A stretch of 64,000 nucleotides of DNA from an uncultured bacterium (lineage in GTDB: Bacteria > Cyanobacteriota > Vampirovibrionia > Gastranaerophilales > Gastranaerophilaceae). The position numbers and the translations under genes are program-made. The notes under the pieces are model-generated. The model did not search any database and had not been told where the DNA came from. It saw only the letters and a program-made list of their open reading frames with translations. Location: assembly GCA_949286705.1 (NCBI GenBank), contig CASEDF010000004.1, forward strand, positions 1-64,000. The letters run 5' to 3'. Shown here one piece after another: positions 42,105-50,425 of the stretch; positions within the stretch are counted from its first letter, which is position 1; each line of letters opens with the position of its first letter.

Positions 42105-44681
42105 ATGAGAAAAATAATTATTTTGCTGAGCATAATTATAATGGGGAATTTAGCTTATTCAGCGGATTTCAACGTTTTCAAACTTAAAAACGGACAGACC
42201 GTGATAATTGAAGAAGTTCACTCGAATCCCATAGTGACAATAGATACCTGGATAAAAACAGGCTCCATAAACGAAACCGACCAGAATAACGGCGTATCAC
42301 ATTTTTTGGAACACTTGTTTTTCAAAGGAACAACAAACCACGAACCCGGAGAATTTGACCGGATTTTGGAGGCTAAAGGAGCCGTAAACAATGCCGCTAC
42401 AAGCAAAGACTTTACACATTATCATATAACCATTCCTTCAAAAGACTTTAATCTGGCTCTGAATATGCACGCCGATATGCTGCAAAATCCGCTTATACCG
42501 CGTAAAGAAATGGAAAAAGAACGTAAAGTTGTCTTAGAAGAAATTTCAAAAGACATAAATTCACCGTCCGCAAAAGTTTACGACAACCTTGTTGAAATGA
42601 TGTACACAAACCACCCCTATAAACGCAAAGTAATAGGTACAAGTGAAATTATAGGGACAATTACAAGAGAAGAAATACTTGATTATTTTAATAAATATTA
42701 CGCACCTTCCAATATGGTTACAATAATAGCCGGCGATGTAGATACGCAAAAAGCGCTTGAAAAAATAAAGTCAGAATTTTCAGCCGACTATAAAAAAGCG
42801 CCGAAACATAATTATCCAAAAGAGAAACCCTTAACATCCCAACTGAGGAAAACAGAACTTATGGATACGCAATCAGGCTACATGCTTATAGGCTTTAGAG
42901 GGACAAAAATAACGGACAACGACTCTTACGCGCTTGACGTACTTGCGACAATTCTCGGTGACGGAAGATCCTCCGTGCTTTACAGAAAAATAAAAGACGA
43001 AAAACAACTTGCATTTTCCATCGGTACGGCAAATGCAACCTTCAAAGAAGACGGCCTTTTCTATATTTCCGCAAACTTCACCCCCGGAAATGAAATAAAA
43101 CTTGAAAAAAACATTTTTGACGAAATTAACAAAATAAAGAAAAACGGGGTTACGCAGGAACAGGTTCAGCTTGCTAAAAATATGATTGAACGCGACACAT
43201 ATTATGCGAGAGAATCGGTTACGAATATCGCGCAGGAGCTTGGCTACACGGTTGTGACTACCGGCGGAACAAAATTCTATGAAAACTATATTGAAAATAT
43301 CAAAAAAGTAACTCCAGCAGATGTAAAACGCGTTGCGAACAAATACCTCGGTGTTGAAAAAAGCGCAGTATCAACAGTTTTGCCGAAAAAATCCAACGAA
43401 GTCCAAATTTCCGATAAAAAACCGCTTAATTTAAAAGCCGCACTTGTAAGCGAAAATTCAGGAACACAGAAATACACGCTATCCAACGGTGCGACACTTC
43501 TTTTGACTCCGAATACCGCAAATGACATTATCGCAATAAGCATTTTTTCAAAAGGCGGAGAATTTTTGGAAAAAATACCGGGCACAGGCAAACTTACCGC
43601 ATCGGTTATGTTGAAAGGGACAAAAAAATATTCTTCCACAGAGCTTGCGCAAATAATGGAGGATAACGGGATTAAAATTGCAGCCGATTCCAAAGGAGAT
43701 ACGTTCTCAATAAATATCCTCACCACGAAAAACGAATACGACAAAACACTTGATCTTATAAATGAAATTGTAAATAACGCAATTCTTGACGATTATGAAA
43801 TTGAAAAAACTCGTTCCGAAAAAATAAATTCCATCCGCAAAAACCGCGACCTGCCGCTTCAAAGAGCAATTGAAGAATACAATACGCTTATTTATCAAGG
43901 AAGCGTCTATTCAAACTCCACCAAAATCCTTGAAAAAACAATGCCACAAATTGAACAAGCAGATATTCAGGAATTTTATAAAACCGTATTAGCACCGCGC
44001 AATGTGGTAATTTCAATAAACGGCAATGTGGATAAAGAAAAAACAATTGAGGAAATGACTAAAATTTTCAATAACAGAGCAGGCGAAACCTTTGACTACG
44101 ACAAACATTCAGTGCCTGACATAACAATGCCGAGAATTTCAACCCAAACCGACAAAACCACGGAAACCGCATGGATATTGTTAGGCTGGCAGACCTCCGG
44201 ACTTTCAAACCTGAAAGATTATGCCGCATTGCAGGTAATAGATTCAATACTCGGCTCTGGCATGAGTTCACGCTTGTTCAAAAACCTCAGGGATCAAGAG
44301 GGTCTTGCTTACCAGTTAGGCTCAAACTACAGCCCGAGTATGCTTAAAGGGAATTTTGTCGTCTACATAGGTACCAACCCGAATACACTGGAAAAAGCAA
44401 AAAACGGACTTTTTACTGAAATAAACAGACTCAAAACAGAATACGTAGGGACAAAAGAACTTCAAGACGCTAAAGACAAGCTCATCGGACAATTCGCAAT
44501 CGCTCAGGAAACAAACCTTGAAAAAGCCGCAACTTCCGGCTGGTTTGAAACCTCCAAGCGCGGATATGATTTCAAAAACAAATACGCAGAACTCATTAAT
44601 AATGTAACCGAATCCGACATAATTGAAGCCGCTAATAAATACTTCAACAACAATTACGTGCTGTCTGTCGTAAAAAATTAA
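42105..44681 (+). CDS. M16 family zinc peptidase (two fused halves)
   Basis: An exported insulinase/pitrilysin-type peptidase. The 858 residues start with a signal peptide (to about residue 20). The N-terminal half has the inverted zinc motif HFLEH (66-70) and the distal Glu ligand near 146. The C-terminal half (from about 440; YTLSNGATLLL) repeats the fold without zinc residues, as in mitochondrial-processing-like M16 pairs fused in one chain. Conserved R/Y residues for substrate binding occur near LGSGMSSRLFKNLRDQEGLAY-type sequence (about 715). AAAGGGG lies 5 nt before the ATG. It is monocistronic. Confidence 0.9.
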   Translation: MRKIIILLSIIIMGNLAYSADFNVFKLKNGQTVIIEEVHSNPIVTIDTWIKTGSINETDQNNGVSHFLEHLFFKGTTNHEPGEFDRILEAKGAVNNAATSKDFTHYHITIPSKDFNLALNMHADMLQNPLIPRKEMEKERKVVLEEISKDINSPSAKVYDNLVEMMYTNHPYKRKVIGTSEIIGTITREEILDYFNKYYAPSNMVTIIAGDVDTQKALEKIKSEFSADYKKAPKHNYPKEKPLTSQLRKTELMDTQSGYMLIGFRGTKITDNDSYALDVLATILGDGRSSVLYRKIKDEKQLAFSIGTANATFKEDGLFYISANFTPGNEIKLEKNIFDEINKIKKNGVTQEQVQLAKNMIERDTYYARESVTNIAQELGYTVVTTGGTKFYENYIENIKKVTPADVKRVANKYLGVEKSAVSTVLPKKSNEVQISDKKPLNLKAALVSENSGTQKYTLSNGATLLLTPNTANDIIAISIFSKGGEFLEKIPGTGKLTASVMLKGTKKYSSTELAQIMEDNGIKIAADSKGDTFSINILTTKNEYDKTLDLINEIVNNAILDDYEIEKTRSEKINSIRKNRDLPLQRAIEEYNTLIYQGSVYSNSTKILEKTMPQIEQADIQEFYKTVLAPRNVVISINGNVDKEKTIEEMTKIFNNRAGETFDYDKHSVPDITMPRISTQTDKTTETAWILLGWQTSGLSNLKDYAALQVIDSILGSGMSSRLFKNLRDQEGLAYQLGSNYSPSMLKGNFVVYIGTNPNTLEKAKNGLFTEINRLKTEYVGTKELQDAKDKLIGQFAIAQETNLEKAATSGWFETSKRGYDFKNKYAELINNVTESDIIEAANKYFNNNYVLSVVKN

Positions 44682-44741
44682 CCAATTTTAAAGAATTATT
44701 AATTTCCAACGAATAAATGAACAATTTTTTCAAAAAATCGT

Positions 44742-44747
44742 TATAAT
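44742..44747 (+). promoter_or_regulatory. -10 box of the His-rich small gene
   Basis: TATAAT lies about 48 bp upstream of the ATG at 44795; no convincing -35 box is seen (TTTCAAAAAATCG region). A ribosome site AAAAGGAG is present 9 nt before the ATG. Confidence 0.4.
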
Positions 44748-44794
44748 TAATAGAGAGATAACTAGGTTAGTTTATTAAAAAGGAGAAAAAGATT

Positions 44795-45070
44795 ATGACG
44801 GAAGAACAAAGATGTGAAGACAAAAAATGCGATTGCATTTGTATGTCAAAAGATTTCAGAAAATTTTTAATTGTAACATGCGGTTCATTTTTCGGGGTAT
44901 TTTTTGCATTGTGCTTATTTCACGCAATAAACAAACCGCCAATGCCGCCATATCCGCAGCCGTATCATCATGAATGCAGATGTCACAGACACCACGGCGA
45001 TTTTCACAAAAAATTCCCGCCGAAACCGGATCGCAAAGCTCCTCACAAATTTGATAAAAAAGCCAAATAA
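44795..45070 (+). CDS. Small membrane protein with His/Pro/Cys-rich tail (91 aa)
   Basis: The N terminus contains three Cys in CEDKKCDCIC, followed by a basic turn and one transmembrane helix (about 25-44). The C-terminal 45 residues are Pro-rich (PPMPPYPQP) and then His-rich (HHECRCHRHHGDFHKK), ending in a Lys-rich tail. Paired Cys and clustered His suggest metal binding at the membrane, but this is inference. It ends in a strong terminator. The family is not recognised. Confidence 0.7.
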   Translation: MTEEQRCEDKKCDCICMSKDFRKFLIVTCGSFFGVFFALCLFHAINKPPMPPYPQPYHHECRCHRHHGDFHKKFPPKPDRKAPHKFDKKAK

Positions 45071-45073
45071 TTT

Positions 45074-45103
45074 AAAGGGCGGAATTTCCGCCCTTTATTT
45101 TTT
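45074..45103. terminator. Bidirectional terminator between convergent genes
   Basis: AAAGGGCGG / CCGCCCTTT (9-bp stem, AATTT-like loop) followed by ATTTTTT on the plus strand and an A-rich flank on the other. It ends the gene at 44795 and overlaps the stop codon of the convergent gene at 45102. Confidence 0.88.
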
Positions 45104-45704
45104 ACCAGTTAGTTCTTACGACAGTCTGTTTACCGTGTCTGTCGTACATTTTATCTTTATACCAGAGCCCCTTAAACTTTCCGTCGGGTTCATACATATA
45201 TTGCATGTCTTTTGATTTGAAATATATTGCACTGACAAGCTTTCCGCCTGCTTTATATTGTTTTGAATCATACGGAAAATTCGGATAATTTTCGGAAATT
45301 ACATCCACATATTTCAAATGTCCGTACGGGTCATAGTAAAAAACATTGCGCGGATTATTTTTATATTGAAGCGCATATATTATTAATATATTACCTTTAT
45401 AATAAAAAGAACAAATATTTGCGTCTTTAGTTTCTTTCACGTTATCGCGCGCGAGCATGTAATGTTCTTTATAGTTTTGATCTTTTTTAAACGGCTTAAA
45501 TTTTTCTTTGAATTCATCCTTGGAATAATTATTAACACTGTTTTCGCCGAACAGAATATCGTGATAATACTCAATTGTGGAATCACGCTGGATTTGGGTC
45601 ATATCAACCCAGTCAAAACGAGCCTCGCCTGTCAGAGTAACACCTTCCGCGCTTACACTCAGACCCAAAATCAATAATGCCGTTAATAAAAATAATTTTT
45701 TCAT
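45102..45704 (-). CDS. Secreted protein of unknown function (200 aa)
   Basis: A signal peptide (MKKLFLLTALLILGLSVSA) is followed by a beta-rich domain containing VTLTGEARFDWVDMTQIQR, YDPYGHLKYVDV and YEPDGKFKGLWYKD. The two similar YDPxG/YEPDG turns resemble short sugar-binding or MORN-like beta hairpins. The ATG at 45704 is the start of the signal peptide; a longer frame to 45743 adds 13 unlikely residues. The promoter is so close that the mRNA appears leaderless. Function unknown. Confidence 0.75.
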   Translation of the reverse strand: MKKLFLLTALLILGLSVSAEGVTLTGEARFDWVDMTQIQRDSTIEYYHDILFGENSVNNYSKDEFKEKFKPFKKDQNYKEHYMLARDNVKETKDANICSFYYKGNILIIYALQYKNNPRNVFYYDPYGHLKYVDVISENYPNFPYDSKQYKAGGKLVSAIYFKSKDMQYMYEPDGKFKGLWYKDKMYDRHGKQTVVRTNW

Positions 45705-45711
45705 AATAGAA

Positions 45712-45740
45712 ATTTTAACAAAAATTTTTGCGTTTGGCAA
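45712..45740 (-). promoter_or_regulatory. Promoter giving a leaderless transcript
   Basis: Minus-strand TTGCCA (45735-45740) and TAAAAT (45712-45717) are 17 bp apart, and the ATG at 45704 lies 7 nt after the -10 box. There is no ribosome site. The inverted-repeat element begins 5 bp further upstream. Confidence 0.55.
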
Positions 45741-45744
45741 CAAC

Positions 45745-46096
45745 TTACATAAAAACTATTATCGGTATGTCTTTTTGTTCACTCTTTCTTTTTGTAGCGA
45801 TGCAAAAAGAAAGAGTGAACCGAGAAAGAAAAACACGCTATTTCTTTGGATTGCTCAAGCCCTGACTGGCGCACATCCGTGCCGTTGCAAGCTATCGCTT
45901 GCAATTCCTCACCGCGCCTATAATCACGGCGCGGAGCCGGCGCAGCCGGCTTTAACGGGGGTGCGGGGGTGTCCCCTGCTCACTCGTTCATTTCGGTCGC
46001 GTGTTTCTCTTTCTTTTGCCAGCGTTTTCTTTCTCTTTTCCTCGCAAAAAAAGAGAAAGAAAATGCTGATACATACCCATAATAGTTTTTATGTAA
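45745..46096. mobile_element. Structured inverted-repeat element (MITE- or REP-like)
   Basis: The 352-bp unit is bounded by TTACATAAAAACTATTATCGG (45745-45765) and its inverse with one mismatch (46076-46096). Inside each end is a long hairpin: 17 bp perfect at 45778-45819 and 19 bp with one G-T pair at 46021-46067. The core is GC-rich, unlike its surroundings, and has further palindromes (TTGCAAGC-tatc-GCTTGCAA at 45885-45904; CCGCGCC/GGCGCGG and AGCCGGC-gca-GCCGGCT near 45912-45955). No transposase is encoded, and an open frame across it is not credible as protein. It could be a non-autonomous transposon or a structured RNA/DNA repeat. Confidence 0.65.
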
Positions 46097-46150
46097 AGCG
46101 GTAATACCAATATTTGTATTAGTTTACAAATAATTGAATAAATCGCCTTT

Positions 46151-46201
46151 ACTATTATCGGCACAATGTCCTGCCTCAGGCAGATAATAGTTTTTATGTA
46201 A
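46151..46201. repeat. Short derivative of the inverted-repeat element
   Basis: ACTATTATC (46151-46159) and GATAATAGT (46183-46191) face each other around a CTGCCTCAGGCAG palindrome, and the right end continues as TTTTATGTAA like the ends of the larger element. The right end (46181-46201) is a fourth copy of the 21-bp end sequence. It looks like an internally deleted copy. Confidence 0.5.
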
Positions 46202-46278
46202 CAATCCAAAAATAAAATTAAAGTTTTTGTTATATCTGCCGTAAATAAATTAGTGTAGATAAAATATAGGAGATATTT

Positions 46279-46767
46279 ATGTCAGGTGAAGGTGAATTAA
46301 AACTAAACTCATTACATTTTGAAGGAACAAATTACAAAAAAGCATTAACTCCGGGCGAAAATATCCAAAATTATTTCAGACAAGAAGATATTTTTACAGA
46401 ATTCAAAAAACAAACACGTTCAACTCCGGAAATTGATGATGCATATATTGAAATTAAAAATGACGGTGCTTCAAAAAGAGATCTGCAAGGTCATGATATA
46501 GCAGGACGTCCATACAACATAAGCGGTTTTAAAGTTATGCTAAATAGCGCTATGTACAAAAAGTTCATTGAGATTAACGGTGATGATTTTACCGAAGGTT
46601 TAAACGACTATGGCGAAAAAGTTATGCTATATGACGAATCAAAATCCGACAGAAAAATCACAATGTTTTCGGAAGAGGTTACACCTCAGGGCGAAACCTT
46701 TTACGCGATTAAAGATAACGACGGGAATATCTTTAAGTTTGATGAGGATGGCAACGCAATACAATAA
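46279..46767 (+). CDS. Cytoplasmic protein of unknown function (162 aa)
   Basis: A polar, acidic protein without signal peptide: MSGEGELKLNSLHFEG at the N terminus, a conserved-looking IEIKNDGASKRDLQGHDIAG (about 57-76) and an ending IKDNDGNIFKFDEDGNAIQ with two D-x-D/N-G turns. These turns recall calcium-loop or beta-hairpin ends but do not form a full EF hand. AGGAG precedes the ATG and a terminator follows. Family not recognised; the LHFEG start may belong with the F-G motif orphans at 38424 and 57598. Confidence 0.65.
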   Translation: MSGEGELKLNSLHFEGTNYKKALTPGENIQNYFRQEDIFTEFKKQTRSTPEIDDAYIEIKNDGASKRDLQGHDIAGRPYNISGFKVMLNSAMYKKFIEINGDDFTEGLNDYGEKVMLYDESKSDRKITMFSEEVTPQGETFYAIKDNDGNIFKFDEDGNAIQ

Positions 46768-46772
46768 TTATT

Positions 46773-46795
46773 AAGCCGGCAAAGCCGGCTTTTAT
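46773..46795 (+). terminator. Terminator after the 162-residue gene
   Basis: AAGCCGGC-AAA-GCCGGCTT is a perfect 8-bp stem followed by TTATT, 5 bp after the stop codon. Confidence 0.85.
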
Positions 46796-46911
46796 TATGT
46801 TCGGGAATGTGTAATAATAACTCTTAATAAAAATCACCGGAAGGATTACCCACCTGTGGTTATTGAAATTTTGTTTTTAGTTTATGCTAATATATAAAAG
46901 GAGTTAAAATT

Positions 46912-47313
46912 ATGAAAAAAAATCTGATTACAATTTTGTTAATTTTTGCGGTGCCTGTAATTGCGTATATGGCATTGACAAAATCCGCCGCAACAACAGC
47001 ACAGCCTGCGGCTACCGCAACAAACACAGCCAACAAACCGCAGGTAATCAAATTTACATCCGCGATGTGTCTTGACTGCCAGAAAATGAATGATATTTTC
47101 AAAGAAATTTTTCCGAAATACGAAGGCAAAATTATCTTAACGGAAATTCCTGTTCAAGACGGAACATCATTTACAAATTCGCAAATAGAAAAATACAGCG
47201 TAACTCTTGTACCGACAATCATTTTGCTTGACGCAACCGGCAAACAGGTAAAAAGAATTGAAGGTGCAATTGAAAAAGAAGAAATGGAAAACCTTTTGAA
47301 AGGTCTTGAATAA
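46912..47313 (+). CDS. Membrane-anchored thioredoxin-like protein
   Basis: A signal anchor (about 5-22) and an Ala/Thr-rich linker precede a thioredoxin fold (about 43-133). The redox pair is C53-LD-C56 in SAMCLDCQKM, and the cis-Pro is in VTLVPTIIL. It should exchange disulfides in the periplasm. The next gene, a CcdA-type membrane reductase, starts in its stop codon (TAATG) and is the natural electron source. Role in cytochrome maturation or in general disulfide reduction cannot be told apart; no cytochrome gene is nearby. Confidence 0.87.
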   Translation: MKKNLITILLIFAVPVIAYMALTKSAATTAQPAATATNTANKPQVIKFTSAMCLDCQKMNDIFKEIFPKYEGKIILTEIPVQDGTSFTNSQIEKYSVTLVPTIILLDATGKQVKRIEGAIEKEEMENLLKGLE

Positions 47314-48008
47314 TGGATTACACGGATATTTTCACGAACAACACGAGTGTTTTGATATTATTTATAATGTCGTTTCTCGGAGGGCTTGTTGCATCTGTTT
47401 CGCCGTGTTCTCTTGCGATGCTTCCGATAATAATCGGCTATATAGGCGGATATTCGGATGCAAAACCGTCTAAAACCCTCTTGCAGATGATATTTTTCGT
47501 ATTCGGAACCGCAATAGTTTTCTCGGTAATAGGAATAATCTGCGCGCTTACGGGAAAAGTTTTTGTATCAAATCACTATTTTGCCCTGATACTGGCATCT
47601 TTGCTGCTTGTAATGGGACTGAAACTCGTAGGTTTTTTGGACTTTGATTTTCCCGTATTAATAAAAGAAATGCCCAAAAGCACGGCACACAATACATTTA
47701 TTTATCCTATACTTCTGGGGGCTGTTTTTGCACTAATCGGAACTCCTTGTTCCACACCGATTTTAGCGGGAATAATGGCGTTTGCATCACTTTCCGCAAA
47801 TATTGTTAACGCAATTATAATGCTGTTTTTATTTTCAATCGGGCAGGGGTTAATCCTGATTCTTGCCGGATTTTTAACCTCCCGCCTTAAAAACTGGCAA
47901 AATTTCTACAAAATTTCCGATATTTTGATGAAAATTAGCGGCGTTTTGCTAATCCTTGCATCATTATATATTTTTTATAAGATTTTCTATCCGCTTATTG
48001 TAAAATAG
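47313..48008 (+). CDS. CcdA/DsbD-type thiol-disulfide membrane transporter
   Basis: Six membrane helices carry reducing power from cytoplasmic thioredoxin to the periplasm. The 231 residues have the two family cysteines, C32 in SVSPCSLAMLP and the one in GTPCSTPIL (about 150). It has no DsbD alpha or gamma domain, so it fits CcdA. It overlaps the thioredoxin-like gene by one base and the two form a reductive pathway. Confidence 0.9.
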   Translation: MDYTDIFTNNTSVLILFIMSFLGGLVASVSPCSLAMLPIIIGYIGGYSDAKPSKTLLQMIFFVFGTAIVFSVIGIICALTGKVFVSNHYFALILASLLLVMGLKLVGFLDFDFPVLIKEMPKSTAHNTFIYPILLGAVFALIGTPCSTPILAGIMAFASLSANIVNAIIMLFLFSIGQGLILILAGFLTSRLKNWQNFYKISDILMKISGVLLILASLYIFYKIFYPLIVK

Positions 48009-48048
48009 CCCTCTATGATGTACAATATATGCAAAGGAGTATATTAAG

Positions 48049-48510
48049 ATGAAAACATTTGAAGGGCAGTTAACAGTATCAGGGGAAAAATTTTGTATAA
48101 TAATTTCAAGATTTAACGATTTTATCGGGTCAAAGCTTCTGTCAGGAGCCGTAGATGAGCTTAAAAGACATGGCGTTGCCGACGAAAATATAGATATCGT
48201 AAAAGTTCCGGGCGCATTTGAAATTCCTCTTGCGTCCCAAAAATTTGCCAAAACCGGCAAATACAATGCGATTATCACACTTGGCGCGGTTATAAAAGGT
48301 TCAACACCGCATTTTGATTACGTAAGCGCCGAGGTTTCAAAAGGCGTTGCACATGTTGCATTAGAAACAGGGGTTCCTGTAATTTTCGGAATATTAACAA
48401 CGGATAATATAGAACAGGCAATCGAAAGAGCCGGAACAAAAGCCGGCAATAAAGGTGCGGACGCTGCAAAAACCGCAATAGAAATGGCAAATCTGGTCAA
48501 ATTAGTGTAA
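48049..48510 (+). CDS. ribH: 6,7-dimethyl-8-ribityllumazine synthase
   Basis: The penultimate enzyme of riboflavin synthesis. The 153 residues contain [18 protein letters not shown] (about 22-39), VPGAFEIP (about 55), [15 protein letters not shown] (with the catalytic His, about 80-94) and [25 protein letters not shown] precedes the ATG. No other rib gene is in the window. murQ follows 13 bp later. Confidence 0.95.
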   Translation: MKTFEGQLTVSGEKFCIIISRFNDFIGSKLLSGAVDELKRHGVADENIDIVKVPGAFEIPLASQKFAKTGKYNAIITLGAVIKGSTPHFDYVSAEVSKGVAHVALETGVPVIFGILTTDNIEQAIERAGTKAGNKGADAAKTAIEMANLVKLV

Positions 48511-48523
48511 TAGGGGGATTAAA

Positions 48524-49414
48524 ATGAGCGAAGTCATTACAGAGTACAGAAACGAGAACACCAAAGACATTGATATTTTATCAACAGTCGATATGGTGAG
48601 AAAAATGAACGAGGAGGACAAACTCGTTGCGCTTGCGGTTGAAGATGAAACCGAACATATTGCCGAAGCTATTGATTTAATTGCAAAACAGTTTTTAAAA
48701 GGCGGAAGATTATTCTACTTTGGCGCAGGAACATCAGGCAGATTAGGTATTCTTGATGCATCGGAATGCCCGCCGACATTCAGCGTGCCTTTTGATATGG
48801 TTCAGGGAAGAATTGCGGGCGGCAAAGACGCATTTTTGTATTCTGTTGAAGGCGCCGAGGATAACTTTGATTTGGGTGTTGAAGATGCAAAAGTTTTGAC
48901 TGATAAAGATGTGTGTGTTGCGATTTCTGCAAGCGGGAACCCGAAATATTTACTCGGGGTTTTGCATCAGGCAGATGAAGCCGGTGCAAAAACAATTGCC
49001 GTAACTTGCAACTCTCAAGGCAGAATTGCCGAAGAAGCAGGGCTTGTAATCTGCGTTGAGGTAGGTCCTGAAGTTATTGCAGGCTCCAGCAGACTTAAAG
49101 CCGGCACAGCGCAAAAAATGATTTTGAATATGCTCTCAACAGGTTCCATGATTAAAATCGGCAAAACTTACGAAAACTTTATGATTGATTTGAAAGCCGT
49201 GAACGAAAAATTAAAAGACAGAGCAATCAGAATTGTTGCTCAAATCGCTGATGTAAACCTTGCGGATGCACTTTCAACCCTTTTGAAATGCGACTGGGAA
49301 ATCAAAACGGCCATTGTGTCATTAATGATGAATATGAGCATAGATGACGCAAGAACAGAGCTTAAAAAACACGGCGGAGTTTTAAGAAAAATCATCTATA
49401 AAGCAATGGTATAA
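48524..49414 (+). CDS. murQ: N-acetylmuramic acid 6-phosphate etherase
   Basis: MurQ removes lactate from MurNAc-6-phosphate during cell-wall recycling. The 296 residues contain a SIS fold with GAGTSGRLGILDASECPPTF (about 66-85) including the catalytic Glu, SASGNPKYL, and SSRLKAGTAQKMILNMLST. The partner MurNAc kinase (AnmK) or PTS (MurP) is not nearby; the lytic transglycosylase at 11682 could feed the route. It starts 13 bp after ribH and is followed by gpsA 9 bp later. Confidence 0.94.
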   Translation: MSEVITEYRNENTKDIDILSTVDMVRKMNEEDKLVALAVEDETEHIAEAIDLIAKQFLKGGRLFYFGAGTSGRLGILDASECPPTFSVPFDMVQGRIAGGKDAFLYSVEGAEDNFDLGVEDAKVLTDKDVCVAISASGNPKYLLGVLHQADEAGAKTIAVTCNSQGRIAEEAGLVICVEVGPEVIAGSSRLKAGTAQKMILNMLSTGSMIKIGKTYENFMIDLKAVNEKLKDRAIRIVAQIADVNLADALSTLLKCDWEIKTAIVSLMMNMSIDDARTELKKHGGVLRKIIYKAMV

Positions 49415-49423
49415 GGAGAGAAT

Positions 49424-50425
49424 ATGAAGCTTACGGTATTAGGCGCAGGGTGCTGGGGATTAACATTAGCATGGCTTTTGACAAATAATTTTGACGAAAT
49501 AACCGTCTGGGGCAGACAGCAGGATTTGACGGAAGATCTGGTGCAAAACAAACACGCGTCAAAGCCTCTTGAAGTTCAGCTTTCAAACAAAGTTGAAATA
49601 ACCTCGGATATGACATCCGCAATCAAAGATGCCGATATAATTTTGAATGTTGTTGCGACATCAGGCACGCGTGATGTTTGTGAAAACCTTAAAAAATCAG
49701 GCATCAAGCCGGAACAAATTCTTGTAAATGCTTCAAAAGGTATTGAACTGCCTTCTTTAATGCGGATGAGCGAGGTTATAAAAGACGTTCTGCCCGAGCA
49801 AAAACTCGCAATTCTTTCAGGTCCGACTCTTGCAAAAGAAGTTTTGCAAGGGAAACCTACTGCCGCATGCGTTGCAAGTGAGGATATGACAACCGCTGAA
49901 TTTGTTCAGCACGCCCTGAATGTTCCCGGCAAATTCAGACTTTATACGAATAACGACGTTATAGGCGTTGAGCTTGGCGGAAGTTTAAAAAACGTAATCG
50001 CAATTGCCTCGGGCTTTGCACACGCAATGAACCTCGGCGACAATTGCGCAGGCACTCTTTTAACCCGCGGCATGGCGGAAATAGTCAGGGTCAGCATCAG
50101 GCTCGGCGCAAATCCTTCAACACTTTACGGGCTTTCCGGCATGGGAGATTTGATTGCCACCTGCTCAAGCCCTATGTCCAGAAACTACACGGTAGGTTCA
50201 ATGCTCGGTAAAGGCAAAAAAATTGATGACATTTTGAGAGAATTAGGTTCCGTCGCAGAAGGCGTAAAAACCTCCAAAGCGATTTGCGAACTTGCAAAAA
50301 AACTTGATATAGATGTACCTGTGTCAAATGCTATTTACGAAGCGGTTTACACAGACATAACCCCGCAGGAATTATTGGACAAATTAATGAACAGGAAGTT
50401 AAAAGAAGAAGAAAGATATGTATAA
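49424..50425 (+). CDS. gpsA: Glycerol-3-phosphate dehydrogenase [NAD(P)+]
   Basis: GpsA reduces dihydroxyacetone phosphate to sn-glycerol-3-phosphate for phospholipid synthesis. The 333 residues have the Rossmann motif GAGCWG (7-12), the SKGIE loop (about 105), the catalytic Lys in GGSLKNVIAIASG (about 192), and SRNYTVG (about 252). AGGAGAG precedes the ATG. It overlaps the downstream ricT-like gene by 8 nt. Confidence 0.95.
   Translation: MKLTVLGAGCWGLTLAWLLTNNFDEITVWGRQQDLTEDLVQNKHASKPLEVQLSNKVEITSDMTSAIKDADIILNVVATSGTRDVCENLKKSGIKPEQILVNASKGIELPSLMRMSEVIKDVLPEQKLAILSGPTLAKEVLQGKPTAACVASEDMTTAEFVQHALNVPGKFRLYTNNDVIGVELGGSLKNVIAIASGFAHAMNLGDNCAGTLLTRGMAEIVRVSIRLGANPSTLYGLSGMGDLIATCSSPMSRNYTVGSMLGKGKKIDDILRELGSVAEGVKTSKAICELAKKLDIDVPVSNAIYEAVYTDITPQELLDKLMNRKLKEEERYV

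Noticed and set aside
45577-46104. 175-codon open frame on the plus strand across the inverted-repeat element
   Set aside because: It is antisense to the secreted protein gene and then runs through palindromes; composition is not protein-like and no ribosome site exists. Open frames across such repeats are commonly mis-annotated.
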